From Luidia sarsii (Eukaryota; Echinodermata; Asteroidea; Paxillosida; Luidiidae): a DNA stretch of 64,000 nt. Location: the NCBI GenBank assembly GCA_949987565.1, contig OX465105.1, forward strand, positions 3,480,496 through 3,544,495, read 5' to 3'. The notes beneath the pieces are model-generated. The model was given only the letters and a program-made list of their open reading frames with translations, was not told the DNA's origin and did no database searches. The translations under genes and the position numbers were made by a program. Shown here piece by piece: positions 1 to 9,964 of this stretch (position 1 is the first letter of the stretch; each line of letters starts with the position of its first letter).

Positions 1-1400
1 AATGCTTGCCCAACGCGCTGAGTTAGCTCTTCATCTATTTTGCAGTTAGTGCTTGCCCAACGCGCTGAGTTCGCTCCTTGTCTATTTTGCAGTGAGTACT
101 TGCCCAACGCGCTGAGTTCGCTCTTCGTCTATTTTGCAGTTAGTGCTTGCCCAACGCGCTGAGTTAGCTCTTCGTCTATTTTGCAGTCAGTACTTGCCCA
201 ACGCGCTGAGTTCGCTCTTTGTCTATTTTGCAGTAAGTGCTTGCCCAACGCGCTGAGTTAGCTCTTCGTCTATTTTGCAGTTCGTGCTTGCCTAACGCGC
301 TGAGTTAGCTCTTCGTCTATTTTGCAGTCAGTACTTGCCCAACGCGCTGAGTTCGCTCTTTGTCTATTTTGCAGTTAGTGCTTGCCCAACGCGCTGAGTT
401 ACATGTAGCTCTTCGTCTATTTGGCAGTTCGTGCTTGCCCAACGCGCTGAGTTAGCTCTTCGTCTATTTGGCAGTTCGTGCTTGCCCAATGCGCTGAGTT
501 AGCTCTTCGTCTATTTGGCAGTTAGTGCTTGCCCAATGCGCTGAGTAAGCTCTTCGTCTATTTGGCAGTTAGTGCTTGCCCAACGCGCTGAGTTCGCTCT
601 TTGTCTATTTTGCAGTTAGTGCTTGCCCAACGCGCTGAGTTAGCTCTTCGTCTATTTTGCAGTTAGTGCTTGCCCAACGCGCTGAGTTAGATCTTCGTCT
701 ATTTTGCAGTCAGTGCTTGCCCAACGCGCTGAATTCGCTCTTCCTCTATTTTGCAGTTAGTACTTGCCTAACACGCTGAGTTAGCTCTTCGTCTATTTGG
801 CTGTTAGTGCTTGCCCAACGCACTGAGTTAGCTCTTCGTCTATTTGGCAGTTAGTGCTTGCCCAACGCACTGAGTTAGCTCTTCGTCTATTTGGCAGTTC
901 GTGCTTACCCAACGCGCTGAGTTAGATCTTCGTCTATTTTGCAGTCAGTGCTTGCCCAACGCGTTGAGTTAGCTCTTCGTCTATTTGGCAGTTCGTGCTT
1001 GCCCAACGCGTTGAGTTAGCTCTTCGTCTATTTTGCAGTTACACAGTGCTTGCCCAATGCGTTATGTTTGGTCTTCGTCTTTAAATTCAGCCGTTTCTAC
1101 TTGACCAACGTGTCATTCACCCTTCATCTATTTTGCAGTTTGTGCTTGCCCAATGCGCTGAGTTAGCTCTTTGTCTATTTTGCAGTTACACAGTGCTTGG
1201 CCAATGCGTTATGTTTGGTCTTCGTCTATAAATTCAGCCGTTTCTACTTGACCAACGTGTCGTTCACCCTTCATCTATTTTGCAGTTGATGCTTGCCCAA
1301 CGCGCTGAGTTAGCTCTTCGTCTACATGTATTTGGCAGTTCATGCTTGCCTAATGCACTGAGTGCGCTCTTCGTCTATTTGGCAGTTACACAGTGCTTGC
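1..1400. repeat. 47-bp tandem satellite, about 29 copies
   Basis: The word TGCTTGCCCAACGCGCTGAG recurs every 47 bases (starts at 3, 50, 97). Copies differ at a few positions (TTAGCTC/TTCGCTC, TTTTGCAG/TTTGGCAG). Near the end, two copies of a ~145-bp higher-order unit (from about 1040 and 1185) carry an inserted divergent segment. The array begins before the window. It is non-coding as far as I can see; the 63-codon frame at 1280-1471 is a by-product. Confidence 0.95.
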
Positions 1401-1535
1401 CCCTAGAAGACAAGAAGTCTACATTTAATATGTTTTCACAAGCCCAGGTTTTTGAAAACCTTTACAAGTAGCCGAGAGATCTTTTAAAAGTTTATGTCCG
1501 GTAGACAATTATACACATTTGGCATTGATTTGTTG
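1401..1535. repeat. Dispersed repeat segment shared with 57404-57540
   Basis: Starting CCCTAGAAGACAAGAAGTCT, this segment aligns almost base for base with 57404-57540, including the ending GGCATTGATTTGTTG. It joins the 47-bp satellite directly, so the satellite may have expanded inside this element. No coding frame is persuasive. Confidence 0.8.
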
Positions 1536-1945
1536 CCTCTCCCTCTTCTGTCTGGGTCTCTATCTCTGCCTCTTCCTCTTCCTCTGACTCTACCTGTTCC
1601 TCTTCTGTCTGGGTCTCTATCTCTGCCTCTACCTCTTCCTCTGACTCTACCTCTCCCTTTTCTGTCTGGGTCTCTATCTCTGCCTCTTCCTCTTCCTCTG
1701 ACTCTACCTCTCCCTCTTCTGTCTGGGTCTCTATCTCTGCTGCTTCCCCTGACTACCTCTTTTTCTTTCTTGGTCTCTGCCTGTGCCTGTGCCTGTGCCT
1801 CTGCCGTTGTCTCTGCCACTACATGTACCTCGCCCTCTTCTTCTGTCTGGGTCTCTGTCTCTGTCTCTGTCTCTGCCTCTGTCTCTGCCGCTGTCTCTGC
1901 CTCTACCTTTATCCCTGCCTCTACCTCTACATGTACCTCCTTGTA
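1536..1945. repeat. 57-bp pyrimidine-rich minisatellite and CT-rich tail
   Basis: CTGTCTGGGTCTCTATCTCT recurs at 1548, 1605, 1662 and 1719, a period of exactly 57. It is followed by degenerate TCTGCC/TCTGTC hexamers to about 1945. Because 57 is a multiple of 3, frames stay open on both strands (163 and 150 codons), which is not evidence of a gene. Confidence 0.9.
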
Positions 1946-2067
1946 ATAACCTCTGCCTCCACGTGATGGTGTCAAGTTCTCTGAGACCTTTACATGTGCA
2001 GTGCTTCTTCACGGCTATAATGTTGCAGGCAGAAAAGTGACTGCTTATTTTATCCATGTTGCCTTGC

Positions 2068-2180
2068 AGATCTTTTGATCGTGAACATGGAGACGAGTCT
2101 TCCCTAAATCCACTGACATTTTGGCACCGACTACGATGAGCGCATCCTGCTATCCATCTGCAACGAGGTCAGTGTCAAAG
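2068..2180 (+). pseudogene. Possible decayed exon
   Basis: A run encoding FGTDYDERILLSICNE, followed by GAG|GTCAGT, resembles the 3' end of an exon with a donor. A second open frame upstream follows TTGCAG (acceptor-like at about 2068). The two are out of frame by one base, so if this is an exon it is broken. I do not recognise the protein. It lies about 1 kb upstream of the better exon at 3110 and on the same strand, so both could belong to one gene. Confidence 0.25.
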
Positions 2181-2207
2181 GTCAACTCACTGGTGGCCAG
2201 AATTGAC

Positions 2208-2436
2208 CTCTTGGGTTGTGAGTGTGGCTATAAGCCAGGCACTCCATGCATGACGTCAAGTCCCAGGACCCTCTTGGGTTGTGAGTGTGGCTATAAGTCA
2301 GGCACTACATACATGACGTCAAGTCCCAGGACCCTCTTGGGTTGTGAGTGTGGCTATAAGCCAGGCACTCCATGCATGACGTCAAGTCCCAGGACCCTCT
2401 TGGGTTGTGAGTGTGGCTATAAGTCAGGCACTCCAC
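2208..2436. repeat. 63-bp minisatellite, 3.6 copies
   Basis: CTCTTGGGTTGTGAGTGTGG starts at 2208, 2271, 2334 and 2397, a period of 63 bases. On the plus strand each unit would encode a 21-residue repeat beginning LLGCECGYKPGTP. The frame stays open for 155 codons only because the period divides by 3. No initiation context or similarity supports translation. Confidence 0.9.
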
Positions 2437-3109
2437 CCACAACCCTCCGTGTCAGTTCCTTCTTGCAAAAGATGTCATGCAAGCAATGGCGTCATGCAGG
2501 AGTGTCTGGCTTATACCCACACTCTGTAGTGATCAGACAGAAGCACAAATGCCACATGGTTATCATGAGATCAGCCTCGTTGCTATAGAAATTGAGATGC
2601 ATTGAAATTGATCCTAAGACATGTCTTGACCTACGGTAGAACGAGTTACCCTTCCTAAGACGGGCTTAAGCTTGTCATGAAATTGGCTGCAGGGCTCTTT
2701 TCATCTGAGCTATCGGTATCCAACCATGAGATGGTGGCGTTGCCAAAATAGTCAAATAATGGGGCAGCAGTCGGAAGCATTTTACCACGAATTGCTGTTT
2801 TTCTCCAGGGGTCAATTTTCATTCAGACGCAAACAATCAGTTGTGGTTAAGCTGGCTGAAGCAGTTCAATGATCTCACAAGTGGATGCAGGTTTTTAAAC
2901 TACAGGTCAAATAATTTATTCAAACAAATAAGGGGGAAACTGACTGGGAACTTTGGAACAATTAAGGAAAATTGCAAAGAAAACTTTGACTGGAACAGGG
3001 ACTTGAAGCTCAAACCTCTGGCATTTTCATAACTGTGTTTAAAAAAAAGAAGAGTAGATCATTTCTTAATTGTTATTGAGTTGTCCTCTCTTGTTCTCGT
3101 CCATTGCAG
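2437..3109. other. No gene seen
   Basis: Anonymous sequence upstream of the exon at 3110. The last part has a pyrimidine-rich tract (CTCTCTTGTTCTCGTCC) followed by CAG, the acceptor of that exon. Nothing else is recognised. Confidence 0.6.
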
Positions 3110-3232
3110 ATTGCAGGATCTCTGAATGGTGTGTTCCTGAATGCCAGCAGCCTGATGCTGAACCTGGGAGATGCTAATACATTCCATGAAGACTCGGAGA
3201 GACTCGGCAAGGCGTTACATCTCTTGATCCCT
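3110..3232 (+). CDS. Exon-like segment of an unrecognised gene (41 codons)
   Basis: The segment is preceded by a pyrimidine tract and TTGCAG and followed by CCT|GTAAGA, both good splice sites. It is 123 bases long, exactly 41 codons, and open in the frame starting at its first base (IAGSLNGVFLNASSLMLNLG, then a charged stretch, ending in LLIP). A phase-0 exon of this size is typical of animal genes. I do not recognise the family. A shorter, decayed copy begins at 3674 behind its own acceptor, which indicates local exon duplication. Host gene, strand and the remaining exons cannot be fixed within this window. Confidence 0.5.
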
Positions 3233-3673
3233 GTAAGAAATCAAAGCAGTTTCATGAGTCTTTTGTAGTCTTTTGTAGGTAAAGCCAATTTGCTAGTACC
3301 TGTAGTCTTCTGTAGCAATGCTACATTCTGTGATGCAGCATTGGTGGCTACACTGTCATGATTGCACTTGACGCAACTTTCAATGCAGCTGACTAGATTG
3401 TTATGCAGCCTGTATTTAAACAGCCTATCATGCACAACTTTACCTTGGCTTACCTAAATAACAAAAAGTGTGAAGTGGTTAACATGTTATTGACAGTGAT
3501 ACCTGCACTTTTTGAGCCAGCCTACTCCGATTCCATCCAACCCAGCAAAATGCTAGGCCCTTGAAGGAGAGATCAATTAGCTTCTCGGTAGGAGCACAAG
3601 CACTACTAGAAATTTCTTTGATTCCTCTATTTATATAATAATCATTTCTTGTTCTCTTTCCTTTCCATCACAG
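3233..3673. other. Intron-like spacer
   Basis: Between the two related exon-like segments. It begins with the donor GTAAGA and ends with a pyrimidine stretch and CACAG. A short palindromic arrangement of TAGTCTT/TGTAGC words is present. No gene seen. Confidence 0.45.
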
Positions 3674-3799
3674 ACCCTTGTGTTCCTGATGCTCAACCTG
3701 ATGCTCATTCTATGAAGAGACCGGGCAAGGCATCACAGAAGAAGCAGACAGTTCCCCTTCCAGAAGCCAATTCACTAGAACCTTGTTTGAAAGTGTAAT
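3674..3799 (+). pseudogene. Decayed duplicate of the exon at 3110
   Basis: After the acceptor TTTCCATCACAG, the text GTGTTCCTGATGCTCAACCT matches the exon at 3110 with small deletions. Other shared words are CCTGATGCT, CATTCTATGAAGA, GGCAAGGC. In the frame of the parent exon it stops after 14 codons (LVFLMLNLMLIL). Another frame remains open to a TAA at 3797-3799. It is most simply a duplicated and decayed exon. Confidence 0.45.
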
Positions 3800-3827
3800 T
3801 ATTATTAATACTTATAATTGTATAATT

Positions 3828-4320
3828 TATAATTTAGTGGGCCTGACGTTTCGATCCTAACAGGACCACGGGGCCGCTAGTGGACGCCAGAATCGCGCGC
3901 CAAACCGCACGATCACTGCTACGACGTCCGCAAACCGGTACACAGGAACTGGCAAAGCGGACATAAACAGACGCCGCAGCGCACATTCTTCAGTTGCCTG
4001 ATGAAGGTTAGCAGTTAGCAACTGAAACGTCGCCACATTGCGTGACTTTGATCACCCTTTCCACTTATATAATTTTATAATTTATAATTTAGTGGGCCAG
4101 ACGTTTCGATCCTAACAGGACCTTTCTGAAAGGTCCTGCTAGGATCGAAACGTCAGGCCCACTAAATTATAAATTTTGGTAATTTTAGTCAGTAAGCAGT
4201 TTGCAACAATTTTGTATATCCCCTTATTTGAAAGTGATATACAAAAATGTTGCAAACTGCTTACTGACAAAAATTACCCAAATGCAACTCTTAAAATTTA
4301 GTGGGCCTGACGTAATAATT
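3828..4320. mobile_element. Inverted Penelope-like element tails (solo termini)
   Basis: The PLE terminal word GGGCCTGACGTTTCGATCCT occurs at about 3840. A variant at 4094 is followed at once by its reverse complement (4126-4175), giving a palindrome. The inner tail GTTGCAAACTGCTTACTGAC also occurs in both orientations (about 4190-4215 and 4248-4270). The same tail abuts PLE coding remnants at 54.8 and 58.1 kb, which is why I assign it to PLEs. No coding part remains here. The inverted arrangement suggests head-to-head insertions or terminal inverted repeats of a collapsed copy. Confidence 0.65.
3998..4031 (+). ncRNA. Hammerhead-ribozyme-like motif
   Basis: The order CTGATGA (3998-4004), a hairpin-forming stretch, GAAAC (4024-4028) and GTC (4029-4031) matches the hammerhead core layout, and PLEs are known to carry minimal hammerheads. 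Against it, CAGTTGC (3991-3997) pairs perfectly with GCAACTG (4018-4024), a competing hairpin that would block the core. The stem II match is imperfect. It may be a decayed ribozyme. Confidence 0.35.
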
Positions 4321-4450
4321 ATGAATAATTTATAAAGTGAATAAAAGAATGATGAGGTAATAAAGGTCTTGAGTACTAAGTGTTCATTTTGTCTGAAATA
4401 TAGAATCAATTATAAACAGTTATAAAAGTTTGAACAGTTATAATAGTAGT

Positions 4451-6167
4451 CTACCCTCTACCCTCTACCCTCTACCCTCTACCCTCTACCCTCTACCCTC
4501 TACCCTCTACCCTCTACCCTCTACCCTCTACCCTCTACCCTCTACCCTCTACCCTCTACCCTCTACCCTCTACCCTCTACCCTCTACCCTCTACCCTCTA
4601 CCCTCTACCCTCTACCCTCTACCCTCTACCCTCTACCCTCTACCCTCTACCCTCTACCCTCTACCCTCTACCCTCTACCCTCTACCCTCTACCCTCTACC
4701 CTCTACCCTCTACCCTCTACCCTCTACCCTCTACCCTCTACCCTCTACCCTCTACCCTCTACCCTCTACCCTCTACCCTCTACCCTCTACCCTCTACCCT
4801 CTACCCTCTACCCTCTACCCTCTACCCTCTACCCTCTACCCTCTACCCTCTACCCTCTACCCTCTACCCTCTACCCTCTACCCTCTACCCTCTACCCTCT
4901 ACCCTCTACCCTCTACCCTCTACCCTCTACCCTCTACCCTCTACCCTCTACCCTCTACCCTCTACCCTCTACCCTCTACCCTCTACCCTCTACCCTCTAC
5001 CCTCTACCCTCTACCCTCTACCCTCTACCCTCTACCCTCTACCCTCTACCCTCTACCCTCTACCCTCTACCCTCTACCCTCTACCCTCTACCCTCTACCC
5101 TCTACCCTCTACCCTCTACCCTCTACCCTCTACCCTCTACCCTCTACCCTCTACCCTCTACCCTCTACCCTCTACCCTCTACCCTCTACCCTCTACCCTC
5201 TACCCTCTACCCTCTACCCTCTACCCTCTACCCTCTACCCTCTACCCTCTACCCTCTACCCTCTACCCTCTACCCTCTACCCTCTACCCTCTACCCTCTA
5301 CCCTCTACCCTCTACCCTCTACCCTCTACCCTCTACCCTCTACCCTCTACCCTCTACCCTCTACCCTCTACCCTCTACCCTCTACCCTCTACCCTCTACC
5401 CTCTACCCTCTACCCTCTACCCTCTACCCTCTACCCTCTACCCTCTACCCTCTACCCTCTACCCTCTACCCTCTACCCTCTACCCTCTACCCTCTACCCT
5501 CTACCCTCTACCCTCTACCCTCTACCCTCTACCCTCTACCCTCTACCCTCTACCCTCTACCCTCTACCCTCTACCCTCTACCCTCTACCCTCTACCCTCT
5601 ACCCTCTACCCTCTACCCTCTACCCTCTACCCTCTACCCTCTACCCTCTACCCTCTACCCTCTACCCTCTACCCTCTACCCTCTACCCTCTACCCTCTAC
5701 CCTCTACCCTCTACCCTCTACCCTCTACCCTCTACCCTCTACCCTCTACCCTCTACCCTCTACCCTCTACCCTCTACCCTCTACCCTCTACCCTCTACCC
5801 TCTACCCTCTACCCTCTACCCTCTACCCTCTACCCTCTACCCTCTACCCTCTACCCTCTACCCTCTACCCTCTACCCTCTACCCTCTACCCTCTACCCTC
5901 TACCCTCTACCCTCTACCCTCTACCCTCTACCCTCTACCCTCTACCCTCTACCCTCTACCCTCTACCCTCTACCCTCTACCCTCTACCCTCTACCCTCTA
6001 CCCTCTACCCTCTACCCTCTACCCTCTACCCTCTACCCTCTACCCTCTACCCTCTACCCTCTACCCTCTACCCTCTACCCTCTACCCTCTACCCTCTACC
6101 CTCTACCCTCTACCCTCTACCCTCTACCCTCTACCCTCTACCCTCTACCCTCTACCCTCTACCCTCT
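4451..6167. repeat. Perfect heptamer array, about 245 copies (TAGAGGG on minus strand)
   Basis: A 1.72-kb run of CTACCCT/AGGGTAG without any visible interruption. The minus-strand unit TAGAGGG resembles the animal telomere repeat TTAGGG with an extra base. Such uniformity means very recent expansion, active homogenisation or an assembly artefact. The 606-codon frame through it is a period-7 artefact that cycles LYPLPST. No interspersed TTAGGG is seen. Confidence 0.97.
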
Positions 6168-6563
6168 CTGTTATCGATTTTTCTCGTATTTTCGTTTCGT
6201 CGGGGGTCTTGGCGCTTTTTCTGTGGCTACCCATAATCCTTATCGGCTGAATTTTTTCTCAACCGGAAGGCGGGTCAAGGCCACTTCCTGTGGCCCCCGG
6301 AGGGGTCACGTGCAACTTTCCCCGCCCCCCTCCGCCGAGCGCTCAACTCGGGGGGACAAGTAGGTCACACCTACGGTTACCATCTCGCATTTGTTCGGCT
6401 GAGTCCGTCCAGCTAACTATGCCTTTTCTCAACTGAGCGCTCAGCTTCGATCAAGCACAGAAAGCCACAACAACTTCCCCAACCCGAAACTGACGGCAAC
6501 TGTCCCGGCTTGACTTGCTGAGCGCTCAACAAGCTACACCAGTAGGCTACCGCTGCTTCTGCC
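6168..6563. other. No gene seen
   Basis: GC-richer anonymous sequence beyond the heptamer array. It has repeated GAGCGCTCA words (6337, 6435, 6524 region), a partial palindrome. No coding frame or RNA gene recognised. Confidence 0.5.
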
Positions 6564-6635
6564 AACTCTACTGCAAATGACACTCTTATACATTAAATGC
6601 CTTTAAATACAAAGAAGTTAGGTTAAAAAATACTC

Positions 6636-6708
6636 TGCACGCACCGGGCCTCGAACCTGCAATCTGCAGACTGACTGCAGCGCGGCTATGTGTCTGCGCC
6701 ACGGTTCG
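6636..6708 (-). other. tRNA-like sequence (degenerate), copy 1
   Basis: On the minus strand TGGCGCAG (A-box-like) and GGTTCGAGGCC (B-box-like) lie at tRNA spacing, with a CTGCA/TGCAG anticodon-like stem between them. The acceptor ends do not pair, so this is a tRNA-derived repeat, not a functional tRNA. Confidence 0.5.
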
Positions 6709-7007
6709 CTCTGCCTTTTACTCGGTGTATGACAGTGATGTACCTTCGATATAAATACACAGAAAGTAAGGGCACGAGTGAAAGGTAAGAAATGTAAAAC
6801 GTGTCAAATTACAAAGACAATGATGATTAATTTCGCATACAACTCAACTTCAAAAACACATCATAATACATGTAATAATAATGACTTTTCTTGTACAGCG
6901 CCAAAGTATAATTAAAAGCAGTTTTAGATCTCCTACAACTCTACTGCAAATGACACTCTTATACATTGCCTTGAAATACACAAAATGTAAATAAAAAAGT
7001 ACTCTGC

Positions 7008-7077
7008 TGGCGCCGGGCCTCGAACCTTCGATCTGCAGACTGACTGCAGCACGGCTATGTGACTGCGCCACGGTTCG
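7008..7077 (-). other. tRNA-like sequence (degenerate), copy 2
   Basis: Same A-box and B-box words as copy 1 within the second 373-bp unit. The acceptor stem again fails to pair. Confidence 0.5.
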
Positions 7078-7318
7078 CTCTGCCTTTTTCTCGGTGTATG
7101 ACAGTGATGTACCTTCGCTCTAAATACACAGAAAGGAAGGGCACTTGTGAAAGGTAAGAAATGTAAAACGTGGCAAATTACAAAGAAAATAATGAGTACG
7201 TTCCCAAACTGGTTAACATCACAAACAAATCATAACAATAACAATAATAATGAATTGTCTTGTATACCGCCAAAAATTCACGCTCAAGGCGGCACTTCAC
7301 ATTCAAAGCAGTTTCAAA

Positions 7319-9139
7319 TAAAAATACAAAGGTACTTACATATTATATTACATTATCCTAATTCCATTTTTTTTTTATGATTAGGCATAAAAATTATCAG
7401 GGATTATACTTAGTACAAATAGCCCTACACGTTAGGACATCGACACTGACTCTGGCGGAAATACATACAAAACAAATGGATGTGCCTGCAATGATTATAA
7501 GCTGGTAAATCAGAGTTACTTTTGTTATTCAACAGATATTTCAAGTTACGAACCTTTGAAATTAATATTATTATACCCCATTCAAGCTCAGTTTATCTCT
7601 TAACCTAAGCGTTGTCATAGCAGCACGGATGCAAGAATGCCTTGCGGGGGTTTCTCGCGACCTCTGGAAGAACGGAGACTCATAAATCAGCCATTTTTGC
7701 CACTAATGAAATAATTACCATAGGCTCATTGACGTAAGCCGTGTTTTCATAAAACAAAAATAGACGAATTAAATTCCGTTTGAGACTTAAATTCTACGGA
7801 GTCCCTAAAGGGACATTCGTTAAAAACAAACTAAAACAAAATAACAATTCGTTCGTTTTTTTGTGCGCGTGGAATCCGTTTTTTACCCACGAAAAACATC
7901 AATTCGTGAGCATGAATTTTGTTGGTGCGCTCGAAATAATGAACCTTTTTTTATGTTTAGCTTTTCCGTTCCGAAACGGAAAAGCTATTGTTCTTGTTCT
8001 GATTTTTTTTTTGCTTCTTCTTTTTCTTGTGTCGAAAAATCCCATAGACAAAGCACGGGTATTTCCTGACTGGCACTGATGCAAAAATGCAATTTCATTT
8101 GATTTCAATTTTGCACCATATCTAAGTTTGGAAAAAGTGTATCCAAAAATTTCCCTCATTTGATCGTGACGTCATCTCATGAATATTAATGAGATCATGA
8201 ACATTTCAGATTATAACATTCAATTGCGCATATTTGGTCAATGGAGAGAGTTTTCTTTAATTGTTTTGTTTATATCTATTGGGGATGTAGTTAAGAAAGA
8301 CCCTCCGGGGCCATGACGTAATCGTGACGTCATCAGAATACGTGTTTGTAAAGCACATATTTGCCAATCGTCAATCTTCTCGAAATTTGGTGGGCATTTA
8401 GCTATTGGGCTAGACATTCAAAATCCTGAGTTTGGAAGCAATTGACCATTGTTCAGAATTATAATGGATTTTTGAAAAATATAATGAAGTGCCATACACT
8501 TTGTGCACAAAATATGCACGTCCGTTTTGGGGTAGGAATGGAGGTTACTTGTCGAACACCGTTGATGTAAATTTTTTTTTTTTTTTTAAGAGAACCAGAT
8601 GCGGAAAAGCGTTATGTTCTGTTTGCCAACAGACATAAATCTCCAGTTTTTTATTGTGTTTATAGCGTATGTCCCTTTCGGGGCTCCGTACAATGCCGCG
8701 CATGCTGTGCACAATACGATCATGGGACGCGATGCGGGACCGCTGTTGGCTGTGGCGAGAAAACAGATCAACATTATGATTAAAGACAAAAAAAGAATCA
8801 TACTTCGATCATTAACCCCCCAGCGAATAATAGGGAACAAAGTGGATTGTACAATTTTTCACACGTTTCCTTCATCCTTTAAAGACCGCATTGAGTGAGA
8901 TAAATGACTTCGAACCTAGTGGTAAAAAAGTGTCTTTTAGACTGGTAATGGCATTCTAACTCGTGATAAAGTGACAATCACCTTTGCCTTCCAGATAGGC
9001 TAGTGAAGCTGTTTTTCCTCTACTCCGACTACAATAAAGACGCTTTACAAATCAGATATCATATTCACACGATTTAATAGTGGGCAATACCAAAATTATT
9101 GGTTCTTTTGGACATGGCAGTAACGAATAAAGTAATCAT
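7319..9139. other. No gene seen; several palindromes
   Basis: AT-rich anonymous sequence. There is a 12-bp perfect hairpin at 7959-7986 (AGCTTTTCCGTT and its complement around CCGA), and TGACGTCA occurs at about 8167 and 8331. The open frames at 7780-8079 and 8599-8898 (99 codons each) have no recognisable domain, splice context or composition bias, and overlapping antisense frames exist. I treat them as chance. Confidence 0.5.
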
Positions 9140-9370
9140 CAATACACCGATTGGGCGACCAATGTTTACATGCCATCAAGTAACTTATAGTGGGTATTTT
9201 TGCATCTCATTTGGTGCAGAACAGGAGTGGAAATGAGCAAAGAAGACTATCATCTTGTCCACATTCTTCTTTGTACATTTCCATCGCTACTCTGGGAGAA
9301 AACAAATGAAAAATACCTGCTATAAGTCACGTGATGGCATGTAAACATTGGTTCTGCAATCAGTCTATTG
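9140..9370. mobile_element. MITE with ~75-bp terminal inverted repeats, copy A
   Basis: The left end CAATACACCGATT and the right end AATCAGTCTATTG are inverted versions of each other. The match continues through CCAATGTTTACATGCCATCA and TTATAG into the interior for about 75 bases. The interior is only ~80 bases with no frame. The same family occurs at 51774-52001. Confidence 0.85.
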
Positions 9371-9428
9371 TAGGATTGGTACAGATAACTTTCAAACCAC
9401 TGCTTGCATTCCTTTCATGTAAAATCAA

Positions 9429-9502
9429 GGGCTGCATAGCTCAGATGGTAAGAGCACTGGTATGCAAAACCAGAGGTATCAGGTTCAAATCCAGGTCCAG
9501 TC
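9429..9502 (+). other. tRNA-like sequence, copy 1 of 3
   Basis: TAGCTCAGATGGTAAGAGC (D-arm and A-box) and GGTTCAAATCC (B-box) flank a 5-bp stem CTGGT/ACCAG with loop ATGCAAA, giving the formal anticodon GCA. The acceptor strands (GGGCTGC and CCAGTC) pair poorly, so a tRNA pseudogene or SINE head is likelier than a working tRNA. Confidence 0.6.
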
Positions 9503-9768
9503 AAAGTTTTCTTTGCATTTTGTTTTCCAATTTGTACACAAATTTCAGCTTCAGTTTTTATGTTAATCGTTTGACTTGAATTGAAAAAACTACGTCCACT
9601 TTGTGTGATCCCTGAGCTGCTGTAGCCAGGTTTACAACAATTGGTTGTTTGCGCAATTGCATCTGAATGAAAGCGGGGCGTGATCCCTGGAGATATAGCC
9701 TACGGCTGTTAATGGTTGAATTGCTTCTGACTGGCGCCCCCCCCCCACCCTGGCAAAGACTGGATTAA

Positions 9769-9841
9769 GGGCTGTATAGCTCAGATGGAAGAGCATTGGT
9801 ACGTTAATCCAGAGGTCTCGGGTTCATATCCCGGTCCACTC
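9769..9841 (+). other. tRNA-like sequence, copy 2 of 3
   Basis: Same frame as copy 1, with GGTTCATATCC as B-box and a well-paired T stem (CGGG/CCCG). The anticodon loop is changed (ACGTTAA) and the stem is damaged. Followed by the same AGTTTTCTTTG tail as the others. Confidence 0.55.
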
Positions 9842-9891
9842 AGTTTTCTTTGACAATGTTTCAAAGTCATATTGACTTTCTTATCATCTAA

Positions 9892-9964
9892 GGGCTGGAT
9901 AGCTCACATGGAAAGAGCACTGGTATGCAAAACCAGACGTATCGGGTACATTCCTGGTCTACTC
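9892..9964 (+). other. tRNA-like sequence, copy 3 of 3
   Basis: TAGCTCACATGGAAAGAGC and the CTGGT/ACCAG anticodon stem are kept. The B-box is damaged (GGTACATTCC). The shared 3' tail (CTCAAAGTTTTCTT) marks these three as one repeat family. Confidence 0.55.

Larger units (their letters stand above)
6564..7318. repeat. Tandem duplication of a ~373-bp unit with a tRNA-like head
   Basis: AACTCTACTGCAAATGACAC starts at 6564 and again at 6937. The two units share the tRNA-like block, the GGTGTATGACAGTGATGTAC word and the tail around AAGGTAAGAAATGTAAAACG. They differ by scattered substitutions and small indels. The structure fits a duplicated tRNA-derived SINE. Confidence 0.8.

Noticed and set aside
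1..1400. CRISPR array
   Set aside because: The 47-bp repeats abut each other without unique spacers, and the genome is eukaryotic.
1484..1975. 163-codon minus-strand frame rich in RGRGRDRDPDR
   Set aside because: A 57-base minisatellite is a multiple of 3 and keeps frames open. RNA-binding-like RGR/RD content is a result of CT-rich sequence.
2121..2588. 155-codon frame with repeated CECGYKPGTP
   Set aside because: It resembles a cysteine-rich repeat protein, but the unit is a 63-base minisatellite with in-frame periodicity and no splice or start context.
4430..6250. 606-codon plus-strand frame
   Set aside because: It is the 7-base repeat read in rotation (LYPLPST repeated). A pure heptamer without a stop is open in every frame.
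7780..8079. 99-codon frame with a hydrophobic C-terminal stretch
   Set aside because: It overlaps two other open frames and a perfect hairpin, and has no domain, no splice signals and no homologue I know.
8599..8898. 99-codon frame
   Set aside because: An antisense frame of 84 codons covers the same bases. No recognisable motif.
9429..9502. Functional tRNA-Cys(GCA)
   Set aside because: The acceptor stem does not pair and the same tail follows three such copies, so it is a tRNA-derived repeat.
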